From contig NZ_JAAIKB010000004.1 in NCBI RefSeq assembly GCF_011040385.1, positions 186,001-250,000 of the forward strand: a stretch of 64,000 bases of DNA, written 5' to 3'. The stretch's first letter is position 1. Every line of letters starts with the position of its first letter. The DNA comes from Falsiroseomonas algicola (lineage in GTDB: Bacteria; Pseudomonadota; Alphaproteobacteria; Acetobacterales; Acetobacteraceae). Positions 8,526 through 16,263 of the stretch are shown one piece after another. The notes under the pieces are model-generated. The model worked only from the letters and a program-made list of their open reading frames with translations. It did no database searches and was not told where the DNA came from. A program made the position numbers and the translations under genes.

Positions 8526-9520
8526 CCGCGCCGATCCTCGAGGTCGAAGGCCTGGTCAAGCATTTCGACGTCTCCCGCCATGTGAAGGTGCATGCCGTCA
8601 ACGGCGTCAGCTTCTCGATCCGGGAAGGGGAGACGCTCGGCGTCGTCGGCGAAAGCGGGTCCGGCAAATCCACTATCGGCCGCAGCGTGATCCGCCTGCT
8701 CTCGCCCACCGGCGGCACCATCCGCTTCCGTGGACGCGACATTACCAACCTCCCGGAATCCGCCTGCCGCCCGCTGCGGGCGGAGATGCAGATGGTGTTC
8801 CAGGACCCCTGGTCCGCCCTCAACCCCCGCATCCGCATCGGCGACCTGATCGCGGAACCGCTGAAGCTGCACACCAGGCTCTCCGCCGCCGAGCGGCGCG
8901 ACCGCGCCGAAGCCCTGGCCATCCGCGTCCGCCTCACGCCCGAGCTGCTGACGCGCTTCCCGGCCGAACTCTCCGGCGGCCAGCTCCAGCGCGTCTGCAT
9001 CGCCCGCGCCATCGCGACCAGCCCGAAGCTGATCGTGCTGGACGAGCCCACTTCCTCCCTCGACCTCTCCGTCCGTGCCGGCATCCTGGAATTGCTGGCG
9101 GAGCTGAAGGCGGAGACAGGGGCGGCGATGATGTTCATCAGCCACGACCTCGGCACGGTGAAGCTGATCAGCGACCGAATCCTGGTCCTCTATCTCGGCA
9201 GCGTCGTCGAATACGCGCCCACGGCGCAGGTCTTTGCCGATGCCGCGCATCCCTATTCGCAGGCGCTGATGTCCGCGCATCTGCCGGCGGACCCCGACGC
9301 CGTGCTGAAGCGCCATGTGCTGCAGGGGGAGATCCCCTCCCCCATCAACCTGCCACCCGGCTGCCATTTCGCCAGCCGCTGCCCCGTCGCCGTGCCGCGC
9401 TGCCGCATCGAAACCCCGCGCCTCGATGCCGTCGCGGGCGATGCCGAGCATCGCGCCGCCTGCCTCCGCATCGCGGAAGGCGCCAACCGGATTCCCGCGC
9501 TGGAGGATGCCCATGGATGA
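8522..9520 (+). CDS. ABC transporter ATP-binding protein, DppF/OppF type
   Basis: 332 residues. Walker A is GESGSGKS near 45-52; then Q-loop (MVFQDPWSALNPR, the DppF form), signature LSGGQLQRV, Walker B LIVLDEPTSSLD and switch His ISHDLG. The C-terminal domain has GCHFASRCP and further Cys residues. With the preceding gene it forms the heterodimeric ATPase of the importer. Its last eight bases overlap the start of the class II aldolase gene, so that enzyme is part of the same operon. Confidence 0.93.
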   Translation: MTAPILEVEGLVKHFDVSRHVKVHAVNGVSFSIREGETLGVVGESGSGKSTIGRSVIRLLSPTGGTIRFRGRDITNLPESACRPLRAEMQMVFQDPWSALNPRIRIGDLIAEPLKLHTRLSAAERRDRAEALAIRVRLTPELLTRFPAELSGGQLQRVCIARAIATSPKLIVLDEPTSSLDLSVRAGILELLAELKAETGAAMMFISHDLGTVKLISDRILVLYLGSVVEYAPTAQVFADAAHPYSQALMSAHLPADPDAVLKRHVLQGEIPSPINLPPGCHFASRCPVAVPRCRIETPRLDAVAGDAEHRAACLRIAEGANRIPALEDAHG

Positions 9521-10244
9521 GGCGACGCTGCGGCGCGAATTGCTGGCCGCCTACCACATCCTCGATGTCCACGGGCAGAATGCCGGCATCGCCGGCCATC
9601 TGACCGCGCGCCTGCCCGGCGGCGACAGCTTCTGGTGCCATGGCTATGGCCAGGGGTTCGAGGAGGTGCGCGCCGACGATCTCCGCCATGTGGACATGGA
9701 CCTCAAGGTCCTCCATGGCGGGAAGATCAACCCCTCCCTCGTCATCCACACCGGCCTCTACCGCGCGCGGCCCGATATCGGCTGCGTCATCCACACCCAC
9801 AGCCTGAACGCGGTCATGCTGACCGCCACGGGCACGCCGCTGCTGCCGCTGTTCCAGTCCGCGCTGATGTTCCACAACGACTGCGCGTTGCATGCGGAGT
9901 ATGGCGGCATCGTCGATACGGTGGAGACGGGGGTGGAACTCGCTGCCGCCCTCGGCCCGCGCCGCGCCCTGCTGCTGGCCAACCACGGCACACTCGTCGT
10001 CGGGCGGAATGTGCGGGAGGTCGTGCACTGCGCCATCATGCTGGACGATGCCTGCCGCATCCAGCTCGGCGCCATGGCCGCCGCCGCGGGCAAGCCGCTC
10101 TCCCCGGTCGATGACGCCACCGCGCAGGAGGCGAAGCGCTTCCTGCTGTCCGACAAGGTGCTCGGCCTGCGCTGGGACCACTACCTCCGCCGCGCCATCG
10201 CCGCGCGGCCCTGGCTGGCGGCGGAGATCGCCAGCATCGCCTGA
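9513..10244 (+). CDS. class II aldolase/adducin family protein
   Basis: 243 residues. Class II aldolase zinc ligands are visible in VIHTHSLNAV and in the LLANHGTLVVG motif; the active-site N-terminal segment is HILDVHGQNAGIAGHLTAR. Family members cleave or epimerise phosphorylated or free sugar acids, or decarboxylate related acids. The ATG lies inside the DppF reading frame (8-base overlap), tying it to the transporter operon. The usual phosphate-binding residues are not obvious, so the substrate may be an unphosphorylated hydroxy acid. A second paralogue lies at 18207. Confidence 0.85.
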   Translation: MDEATLRRELLAAYHILDVHGQNAGIAGHLTARLPGGDSFWCHGYGQGFEEVRADDLRHVDMDLKVLHGGKINPSLVIHTGLYRARPDIGCVIHTHSLNAVMLTATGTPLLPLFQSALMFHNDCALHAEYGGIVDTVETGVELAAALGPRRALLLANHGTLVVGRNVREVVHCAIMLDDACRIQLGAMAAAAGKPLSPVDDATAQEAKRFLLSDKVLGLRWDHYLRRAIAARPWLAAEIASIA

Positions 10245-10790
10245 CTACAGCGCGACCTCGATCGTCACGCCGAGCCGCGCGGCCAGGTCCTTCTTGTCGA
10301 GGTCAGGCCCGCGCGCCTCATTGCCCTCGACATGCTGCAGGTCCCGCGCGGTGTCGCGGCGGATGGCGATGATGAGGCTTGTCCCATCCACCAGCGCCAG
10401 CGGGAATTCGTGCCAGGTGCCGAGATGCAGCATCAGCCCCGCGCTGCCGTCGAAAAGCAGCGCGCGCGCCTCCTCCAGCACCGGCACCTCGCCCTCGCCG
10501 GGCGGCGCCAGCACCATCAGGAAGGGACGGCCGCCGAGCGGGAAGAAGCTCTGCGTGTGCAGGAAGTGGCGCTCCATCCACACCGCGCGCAGGGGGCGGC
10601 GCTCCAGCGTGGCGACGGTGAATTCCAGCGTGTCGTCGGCCACGAAGCGCCCCGGCTTCCGCAGCGCGACGCGGTCGCCATAGAAGGGGCTGCGGATCAC
10701 CGGCGTGGGCGCGGTCGGGCCCATCAGCGTGCCGAAGGGCGCGACATTCTCCGCCGTCGCCGCCTCGGCCCTCAGCGTGATCACCCGCAT
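10245..10790 (-). CDS. allA: ureidoglycolate lyase-like protein
   Basis: 181 residues matching the AllA fold: N-terminal PFGTLM segment, central ERHFLHTQSFFPLGGRPFLMVLA-type strand (residues about 72-95), and GTWHEFPLAL followed by an Asp-rich C-terminus. AllA converts ureidoglycolate to glyoxylate and urea in purine catabolism. No other purine-ring genes are adjacent, although a PuuE-like protein lies at 21995, so the substrate may be a related ureido acid. Its stop abuts the convergent aldolase stop. It follows the TAXI gene by 33 bases and may share its transcript. Confidence 0.8.
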   Translation of the reverse strand: MRVITLRAEAATAENVAPFGTLMGPTAPTPVIRSPFYGDRVALRKPGRFVADDTLEFTVATLERRPLRAVWMERHFLHTQSFFPLGGRPFLMVLAPPGEGEVPVLEEARALLFDGSAGLMLHLGTWHEFPLALVDGTSLIIAIRRDTARDLQHVEGNEARGPDLDKKDLAARLGVTIEVAL

Positions 10791-10823
10791 CGCCCGCCCC
10801 CCGTTGCGGGGGCAGGATAGCGG

Positions 10824-11768
10824 TCAGCGCGCTGGCGTGAAGCGCGTCCAGCCCGGCACCTCCGCCGCCAGGTTCACCTCCCGCCACTTCGGGTGGCGGG
10901 GCGGCCGCAGGAAGGCGTCGAAGCGCTCCGTCAGCGCGTCGACGAAGCGGGAGACCTTGCGATGCCGCTCCGTCCCCGGCGCCCAGCCATAGACGGCCAG
11001 CACGGCGCCGACCGCCATGGTCTCGATCCCGCCTTCCGGCACCAGCGCGGGATAGTCCGCGCGCTCGAACCGCGCGGGCAGGTAGGTGTCGAGCAGCGCG
11101 GGTTCCGCCGGCAAAGGCAGCAACCGCAGCCCCTCCTCCGGCCGCACACCGGCGAAGAGCCGCGCCGGCTTGCCCGCGACATAGACCAGCGCCGCGATCT
11201 CGCCGCGGCGGAGCCGCTCCAGCGCCGCGTCCTGCGGCGCATTCTCCTCCCGCACCCGCACGCCCAACCCGCTGAAGACCAGCGAGGCGGTCATGGCCGT
11301 GCCGCTGCCCGGCAGGTCCACATTCACGGCCTTCCCCGCCAGATCCTGGACCGAGGCAATGCCCGGCGCGGCGAGGATGTGGATCTCCTCGTCATAGAGC
11401 TTGCAGACATACTGGATCAGGCGATCGACGGAGGGGAACAGCCGCTCCCGCCGCGCATAGGCCAGGACATCGGATTGCACGATGCCAAGGTCCACGCCGC
11501 GCAGCACCATGATGTCGGCGATGTTCTGCACGGAACCGCGACCGATCATGGCGATGACGCGCAGCCGGTCCGCATCGTCCAGCACCGCGGCGAGGTCCGC
11601 GGCGATGCGGATGTAGGTGCCATCCACGCCGCCGGCGACGATGCCAACCGTGCCCGCATTGGCGCGCGCCGCCATGGCGTTGAGCTGCGCCACGGGATTC
11701 CCCTGTGCCAGCGCCGGCATGGCCAGCAGCGTGCCCGCCGCCGTCAGAAGGCTGCGTCGTCCCGTCAT
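10824..11768 (-). CDS. TAXI family TRAP-type solute-binding protein
   Basis: 314 residues from the ATG at 11768, 13 bases after the upstream gene's stop; a longer in-frame start would overlap that gene and put 24 unrelated residues before the signal peptide. The signal is GRRSLLTAAGTLLAMPALAQ, with RR compatible with Tat export. The mature protein has the TAXI pattern: TVGIVAGGVDGTYIRIA near residue 40, a ligand-loop segment KAVNVDLPGSGTA, and ETMAVGAVLAV near the C-terminus. TAXI proteins feed organic anions to TRAP permeases, but no DctQ/DctM membrane gene is present here, so the partner must be elsewhere. Confidence 0.85.
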   Translation of the reverse strand: MTGRRSLLTAAGTLLAMPALAQGNPVAQLNAMAARANAGTVGIVAGGVDGTYIRIAADLAAVLDDADRLRVIAMIGRGSVQNIADIMVLRGVDLGIVQSDVLAYARRERLFPSVDRLIQYVCKLYDEEIHILAAPGIASVQDLAGKAVNVDLPGSGTAMTASLVFSGLGVRVREENAPQDAALERLRRGEIAALVYVAGKPARLFAGVRPEEGLRLLPLPAEPALLDTYLPARFERADYPALVPEGGIETMAVGAVLAVYGWAPGTERHRKVSRFVDALTERFDAFLRPPRHPKWREVNLAAEVPGWTRFTPAR

Positions 11769-11781
11769 GGAAGCTCCCGTC

Positions 11782-13332
11782 TCAGCGAACGCCGCCGAGT
11801 TCGGCGGCGCGTCGGTGCCAATAGTCGGCCTGCGCGGCATCCGGCCGGATGCCCCGGGCGCCGAGGCCGGCCAGCACCGTGGCGTCGAAGCTGCGCGCCA
11901 TGGCCAGCGCGCCTTCCGCGCTGCCGGCCTGGGCGGCGCGGCTGAACAGCAGCCGCGCGCCCGAAATGTCGCCCCGCGCCATCAGCGCCTCGCCTCGCGT
12001 CAGCAGCGCCGTGACCAGCCGCGGGTCGAGCGCCGCGACGCGTGGCCCCGTGGGCGCTGCCGCCGGGCTGGGGCGCGCCGGCGCGGTCACCGGCGGCGCC
12101 ACGCGCGGCGCCTCGGCGGCCAGGTCAGGCAGACGCGCCGCCTCCGGCTCCGGCACCGGCTCCACCCGCTCCGCCACGCGCGGCGCCTCGGCGGCAAGGT
12201 CGGGCAGACGCGCTTCCTCCGGCTCCGGGACGGGGTCCACCCGCTCCGCCACGCGCGGCGCCTCGGCGGCCAGGTCGGGCAGGCGCGCCTCCTCCGGCTC
12301 CGGCACCGGCTCCACCCGCTCCGCCACGCGCGGTGCTTCCGCCGCCAGGTCGGGCAGGCGCGCCTCCTCCGGCTCCGGCACCGGCTCCACCCGCTCCGCC
12401 ACGCGCGGTGCTTCCGCCGCCAGGTCGGGCAGGCGCGCCTCCTCCGGCTCCGGCACCGGCTCCACCCGCTCCGTCCCGCGCGGCGGCTCGGTGGCCGGCG
12501 GGGCGTCGGCCGGTGGCGTGTCCAGCACGGGCAGGGAATCGGCCTCCGCCGAGGCGAGCAGCAGAAGGCGCGGTTCCGGCCTGGTGCTCCGTTCCAGCGC
12601 AGCCAGGGCTCGATCGAAGGCGGCCAGTGGATCGGCCGCGGGCAGGGCCGGCACCTCCACCGCATCGCTGCCGGCATCGCCGGCCAAGCCGGCCAACACG
12701 ACATCCGTCGAGGCGGCGATCGCGGCCGGGGGGGCGACCGGCAGCCGCACCGCCAGCATCGCCACGGCCAGGCCCAGCCCGGCCGCGCCAAGGCACGCCG
12801 CGCCGGCCAGCTTCCGGCGACGAGAGGCCTGGGCGGGCCGCCGATCCGTCGGCACCTGCCCCGGCAGCGGCAGGCCGCCGGGCAGGGAGGTCAGGGCGCG
12901 CCGCAGCGGCCCCATCCAGGCCTCGCCCTCCGGCAGGGTCAGGGGCGCGGTCGCCCGGAAGGCCTCATCCAGCCGTCGCACCAGGCCGGGCAGCGCCGCT
13001 TCCGTCACGCCGAGATGCAGCACCGGCAGATGCCCCGGGAAGACCTGCGGGAAGCCGGCGGCGCAGAGCCGCCCCTGCAGCGCCACCACCGTCGCCGCGG
13101 ACTCGCGCGGGGAAAGCGGCGGCGCCTCCTCCGCCATCAGGTCAAGGATCGCGACGCCGCGCCGGGGATGCAGCAGCGCCACGCGCCGTTCGGGCGGGCG
13201 GGTGCCGCTTGGCAGGCCGAGCAGGCTGGCGCCGGGCAGGGCCTGCCAGTCAGGCGCCAGCGCTTCCCAGCCGCCCTCCGCATCCCGGCCTTCGACCAGC
13301 CGCAACCGGGCTTTCGCCGCCATCGCGATCAT
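11782..13332 (-). CDS. membrane-anchored protein with five 25-residue repeats and a Sel1/TPR-like tail
   Basis: 516 residues, function unknown. Residues 1-170 are a globular cytoplasmic region (ALLHPRRGVAILDL suggests a nuclease-related NERD-like or similar fold, weakly). A single hydrophobic helix spans about 174-198. Residues 288-412 are five near-identical repeats of ERVEPVPEPEEAR + LPDLAAEAPRVA, acidic and proline-rich, probably an extended periplasmic spacer. The tail (about 430-516) has ALMARGDISGARLLFSRAA and ADYWHRRAAELG, like Sel1/TPR repeats. Two ATGs (13332 and 13323) compete; GGAGG lies closest to the first. It may be cotranscribed with the TAXI gene. Confidence 0.75.
   Translation of the reverse strand: MIAMAAKARLRLVEGRDAEGGWEALAPDWQALPGASLLGLPSGTRPPERRVALLHPRRGVAILDLMAEEAPPLSPRESAATVVALQGRLCAAGFPQVFPGHLPVLHLGVTEAALPGLVRRLDEAFRATAPLTLPEGEAWMGPLRRALTSLPGGLPLPGQVPTDRRPAQASRRRKLAGAACLGAAGLGLAVAMLAVRLPVAPPAAIAASTDVVLAGLAGDAGSDAVEVPALPAADPLAAFDRALAALERSTRPEPRLLLLASAEADSLPVLDTPPADAPPATEPPRGTERVEPVPEPEEARLPDLAAEAPRVAERVEPVPEPEEARLPDLAAEAPRVAERVEPVPEPEEARLPDLAAEAPRVAERVDPVPEPEEARLPDLAAEAPRVAERVEPVPEPEAARLPDLAAEAPRVAPPVTAPARPSPAAAPTGPRVAALDPRLVTALLTRGEALMARGDISGARLLFSRAAQAGSAEGALAMARSFDATVLAGLGARGIRPDAAQADYWHRRAAELGGVR
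12097..12471 (-). repeat. five tandem 75-bp in-frame repeats
   Basis: Five contiguous 75-bp units encode residues 288-412 of the membrane-anchored protein. Units differ at a few bases (EAAR for EEAR in the last; VDPV for VEPV in the fourth). Several adjacent units are nearly identical at the DNA level, suggesting recent expansion by slippage or unequal crossover. Confidence 0.95.
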
Positions 13333-13366
13333 TCCCTCCGAAGGGGAAGATCAGCACGGCGGCGGC

Positions 13367-13392
13367 ATCAAATACTTTATACAATCGAGTGA
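13367..13392 (-). promoter_or_regulatory. AT-rich candidate promoter
   Basis: An AT-rich island in otherwise GC-rich DNA, in the 70-bp gap before the repeat protein. On the minus strand it contains TATAAA (13381-13376), 44-49 bases upstream of the ATG at 13332, a plausible -10 element. No clear -35 is seen. It suggests the repeat protein and TAXI genes start their own transcript. Confidence 0.35.
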
Positions 13393-13402
13393 TCGGGACG
13401 TC

Positions 13403-13714
13403 CTACCCCGCCGGCGACAGCACATGGATGACACGGCTGGCGATCATCTCCCGCACCTTGGCGCCATAGGCCGCCATGTGCGGCGCGGCGGCATGGGCGG
13501 CCAGGTGCGCGGGGCTCTCCCACTTCTCCACCACCACGAAGCTGTCGGGACCGAGCTTCGTCTGGATCGCCCCGATGCCCTCGGCATCGACCGCCGGGCC
13601 GTATTCGAGACAGCCTTCCTCCGCGTGCACGGCCGGCATGTTGGCGCGAAAGGCCTCCAGCACCGCCTCCCGCATGCCGGGCTTGGTGGTGACGATGGCG
13701 AGGACGTGGATCAC
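13403..13714 (-). CDS. antibiotic biosynthesis monooxygenase (ABM) domain protein
   Basis: 103 residues, a single ABM ferredoxin-like domain. It starts with IHVLAIVTTKPGMREAVLEA, has EEGCLEYGPAVD around residues 32-43 and VVEKWESPAHLAAHAAAPH around 61-79, which is the classic ABM pattern. Members oxygenate small quinones or act as cofactor-free monooxygenases; many have housekeeping or unknown roles. The start codon is GTG (13714), preceded by GGAAGG. It lies 30 bases downstream of the DUF808 gene on the same strand. Confidence 0.85.
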   Translation of the reverse strand: MIHVLAIVTTKPGMREAVLEAFRANMPAVHAEEGCLEYGPAVDAEGIGAIQTKLGPDSFVVVEKWESPAHLAAHAAAPHMAAYGAKVREMIASRVIHVLSPAG

Positions 13715-13744
13715 GCGGCGCTTCCTTCCCTGGACGGGGGAAGG

Positions 13745-14737
13745 CTAGGCCCGCCGGAAGCGCTTCGCCAGCGGGGCCAGCACGCGTTCCACCAGCGGGA
13801 TCAGCGCGAAGCCCACCACCAGCCCGACCAGGCCGGAGAAGGCCGCGCCCGCCAGCCAGCCCAGCGCGCCGCCGATGCCAGGCACCGCATGCGCGGCCGC
13901 CTCCGACAGGGCATGGGAGAGGTGCCCCGGCCCTGCCACGCCGAATTCCTCCAGCCCATGGATCAGGATACCGCCGCCGACCCAGACCATGGCCGCAGTG
14001 CCGACGATGCTGAGCAGCTTGAGGAAGGGCGGCATGCCCTTCACCAGGCCGCGCCCCAGGGCGCGGGCCGCCGGCCGCAGACCGCCAGGCAGCCGCATCG
14101 CCACCCCTTCCTCCCGCGCCAGCGCCACGCCGGCATCATCCGCCTTCACGATCAGCGCCACCGCGCCATAGACGACGACGGTGATGCCGATGCCGACCAC
14201 GGCCAGGATCGCGGCCTGGGAAACGAAGCTGCTCTCCGGAATGGAGGAGAGCGAGATGGCCATGATCTCGGCCGAGAGGATGAAGTCGGTCTGGATGGCG
14301 CCCGCGACACGCGCCTCCTCCAGCGCCGCCGGATCGGCCGGCGCGACGCCGACCGCTTCCTCATGCGCATGGGCGGCATGGGGGCGGATGGCCTCCAGCA
14401 CCTTCTCCGCACCCTCGTAGCAGAGAAAGGCGCCGCCCAGCATCAGCAGCGGCGTGATCGCCCAGGGCGCGAGCAGGCTGAGCGCGAGCGCCACCGGCAG
14501 CAGGATCAGCAGCTTGTTCTTCAGCGATCCCATGGCAATGCGCCGGACGATCGGCAATTCGCGGCTGGCGGCGAAGCCCACGACGTAGCGCGGCGTCACT
14601 GCCGCATCGTCGATGACGACGCCGGCGGCCTTGGCGCCCGCCTTGCCCGCCTGGAAGGCGACATCGTCCAGGCTGGCGGCGGCGACCTTGGCCAGCGACA
14701 CCACATCATCCAGCAGCGCAATCAGGCCCGTGCTCAC
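13745..14737 (-). CDS. DUF808 (YedI-like) inner-membrane protein
   Basis: 330 residues from a GTG start with GGAG five bases upstream. It begins STGLIALLDDVVSLAKVAAASLDDVAFQ-like (first 30 residues), diagnostic of DUF808/YedI, followed by several hydrophobic helices (LLILLPVALALSLLAPWAI, ILAVVGIGITVVVYGAVALI, LGWLAGAAFSGLVGLVVGFA). The biochemical role of the family is unknown. The adjacent ABM gene is probably cotranscribed. The region upstream is shared with the divergent decarboxylase-like gene. Confidence 0.88.
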   Translation of the reverse strand: MSTGLIALLDDVVSLAKVAAASLDDVAFQAGKAGAKAAGVVIDDAAVTPRYVVGFAASRELPIVRRIAMGSLKNKLLILLPVALALSLLAPWAITPLLMLGGAFLCYEGAEKVLEAIRPHAAHAHEEAVGVAPADPAALEEARVAGAIQTDFILSAEIMAISLSSIPESSFVSQAAILAVVGIGITVVVYGAVALIVKADDAGVALAREEGVAMRLPGGLRPAARALGRGLVKGMPPFLKLLSIVGTAAMVWVGGGILIHGLEEFGVAGPGHLSHALSEAAAHAVPGIGGALGWLAGAAFSGLVGLVVGFALIPLVERVLAPLAKRFRRA

Positions 14738-14842
14738 GGCATCTCCGGCGGAATCGTTCCGCCTGCCCGTGCCGTGCCGGACGCGGCGCGTCAATGAAAA
14801 GCCGCGTTTGCGGACCTCACATCCAACGGTAGGTTGGCGGCC

Positions 14843-15565
14843 ATGACCCCGCGAATCCGCCTCGGCATGCTCACCCCCTCCTCCAACACGGTGCTGGAGC
14901 CCGTGACCCAGGCGATGGTCGCCGGGCTGCCGGAGGTCTCGGTCCATTTCGGCCGCTTCAAGGTGACGGAGATCGCGCTGAGCCCATCGGCGCTGGCCCA
15001 GTTCGACGACAGCGCCATCCTGGCGGCGGCGGAGCTGCTGGCCCATGCCAAGGTGGACTGCATCACCTGGAACGGCACCTCCGCCACCTGGCTGGGGTTC
15101 GAGACGGACCAGCGCCTCTGCGAACGCATCACCGCCGCCACGGGCATCCGCGCCACCACCTCCATCCTGGCGATGAACGAGGCGCTGGGCCTGCTCGGCG
15201 CGAAAAGCCTCGGCTACGTCACGCCCTATACCGACGACGTGCAGGCGAAGATCGTGGCGCAGTATGAGCGCCATGGCCTGGCCTGCCGCGGCGACGCCCA
15301 TGCCGGCATCCGCGACAATTTCGCCTTCGCGGAGGTCACGGAAGACCAGCTGCGCGCGATGACCCGGGCCGTGGCGGCGGAGCGCCCGGACGCCATCGCC
15401 GTGGTCTGCACCAACCTCCGCGCCGGCCCGCTGGTGGCGGAACTGGAGGCCGAGCTCGGCATCCCCATCCTCGACAGCATCGCGACCGCGGTGTGGAAGA
15501 GCCTCTCGGTCGCGGGCCTCGACCCCGCCCGGGTCCAGGGCTGGGGCCGGCTGTTCAGCCTGTGA
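14843..15565 (+). CDS. arylmalonate decarboxylase-like protein (single-cysteine Asp/Glu racemase superfamily)
   Basis: 240 residues from the ATG at 14843; a TTG three codons earlier has no spaced ribosome site. The fold is that of maleate isomerase and arylmalonate decarboxylase. The first catalytic cysteine is missing: the site reads N77-G78-T79-S80. The other key residues are Y129 (TPYTDDV) and C189 (VVCTN). Arylmalonate decarboxylase from Bordetella is known for exactly this set (Gly74-Thr75-Ser76, Tyr126, Cys188), so decarboxylation rather than cis-trans isomerisation is the better guess. Its stop overlaps the next start (GTGA). Confidence 0.83.
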   Translation: MTPRIRLGMLTPSSNTVLEPVTQAMVAGLPEVSVHFGRFKVTEIALSPSALAQFDDSAILAAAELLAHAKVDCITWNGTSATWLGFETDQRLCERITAATGIRATTSILAMNEALGLLGAKSLGYVTPYTDDVQAKIVAQYERHGLACRGDAHAGIRDNFAFAEVTEDQLRAMTRAVAAERPDAIAVVCTNLRAGPLVAELEAELGIPILDSIATAVWKSLSVAGLDPARVQGWGRLFSL

Positions 15566-16215
15566 CCCGCCTGCTGCTGGTCAATCCGAACACCAATACC
15601 CGCACCGCGGCGGTGATGGCGGCCATCGCGCAGCGCGCGGCGCCGTCGGGCGTGACGGTGGAGGGTGCCACCGTCGCCACCGGCGCGCCGCTGCTGGATG
15701 ACCCGGCCAAGCTGGCGGAGGGCGCGCTTGCCGTGCAGGCGCTGCTCGCCGCGACGGACCTCTCCCCCTTTGCCGGCGTCATCGTCGCCGCCTTCGGCGA
15801 TCCCGGCTTGGCGGAGAGCCGCGCCGCCGCCCCCGTGCCGCTGACCGGCATCGCGGAGGCCGCGATGGCGGAAGCCGCGGCGGCGGGCCGCTTCGTCATC
15901 GTCACGACGACGGGGCTGCTGAAGCCCGCCATCGATGCCCGCGTGGCGCAGTACGGCCACGCCCCGCGCCACGCCGGCACCTTCCTGACGGAGGGTGCCG
16001 CCGCCGCGCTGATGGCGGACCCCGCCAGGCTGGAGGCCGCACTGGAAGCCACCGCCCGCCACGCCCTGGCAGAGACCCGCGCCGACGCGATCATCATCGG
16101 TGGCGGCCCGCTGGCCGCGGTGGCGGAAGCGCTTCGCCCGCGCTTCCCCGTGCCGATCATCGAACCCGTGCCCGCCGCGGTGCGGCTGGCGGTCAGGCGC
16201 GCCGCATCACGCTGA
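15562..16215 (+). CDS. hydantoin/Asp-Glu racemase-like protein lacking both catalytic cysteines
   Basis: 217 residues from a GTG that overlaps the upstream stop. It has the hydantoin-racemase start LLLVNPNTN and VIVAAFGDPGL near residues 73-83. The family normally has Cys in ACFGDPG and in a later GC(A/T)G motif. Here these positions are A77 and G181 (IIIGGGPLA), so the two-base racemisation mechanism is not available. It may bind a carboxylate without racemising it, or use another chemistry. Coupling to the single-Cys decarboxylase-like gene suggests a joint role. Confidence 0.78.
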   Translation: MTRLLLVNPNTNTRTAAVMAAIAQRAAPSGVTVEGATVATGAPLLDDPAKLAEGALAVQALLAATDLSPFAGVIVAAFGDPGLAESRAAAPVPLTGIAEAAMAEAAAAGRFVIVTTTGLLKPAIDARVAQYGHAPRHAGTFLTEGAAAALMADPARLEAALEATARHALAETRADAIIIGGGPLAAVAEALRPRFPVPIIEPVPAAVRLAVRRAASR

Positions 16216-16228
16216 GACGGGCGATTCA

Positions 16229-16245
16229 GGCTTTTCGGCGAAGCC
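16229..16245. terminator. weak hairpin between convergent genes
   Basis: GGCTT, a seven-base loop, then AAGCC, in the 48-bp gap between two convergent genes. There is no long T tract on either strand, so it is only a possible terminator. Confidence 0.25.
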
Positions 16246-16263
16246 GCCTCAAGCCATCGCACG

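Noticed and set aside
12097-12471. 75-bp repeats as a CRISPR array
   Set aside because: Units are contiguous without unique spacers and keep one reading frame, so they are a coding tandem repeat.
11849-14797. Very long plus-strand open frame (about 980 codons)
   Set aside because: It runs antisense through the repeat protein, ABM and DUF808 genes, has Arg/Ala/Gly-rich composition typical of GC-rich shadow frames, and no family motifs.
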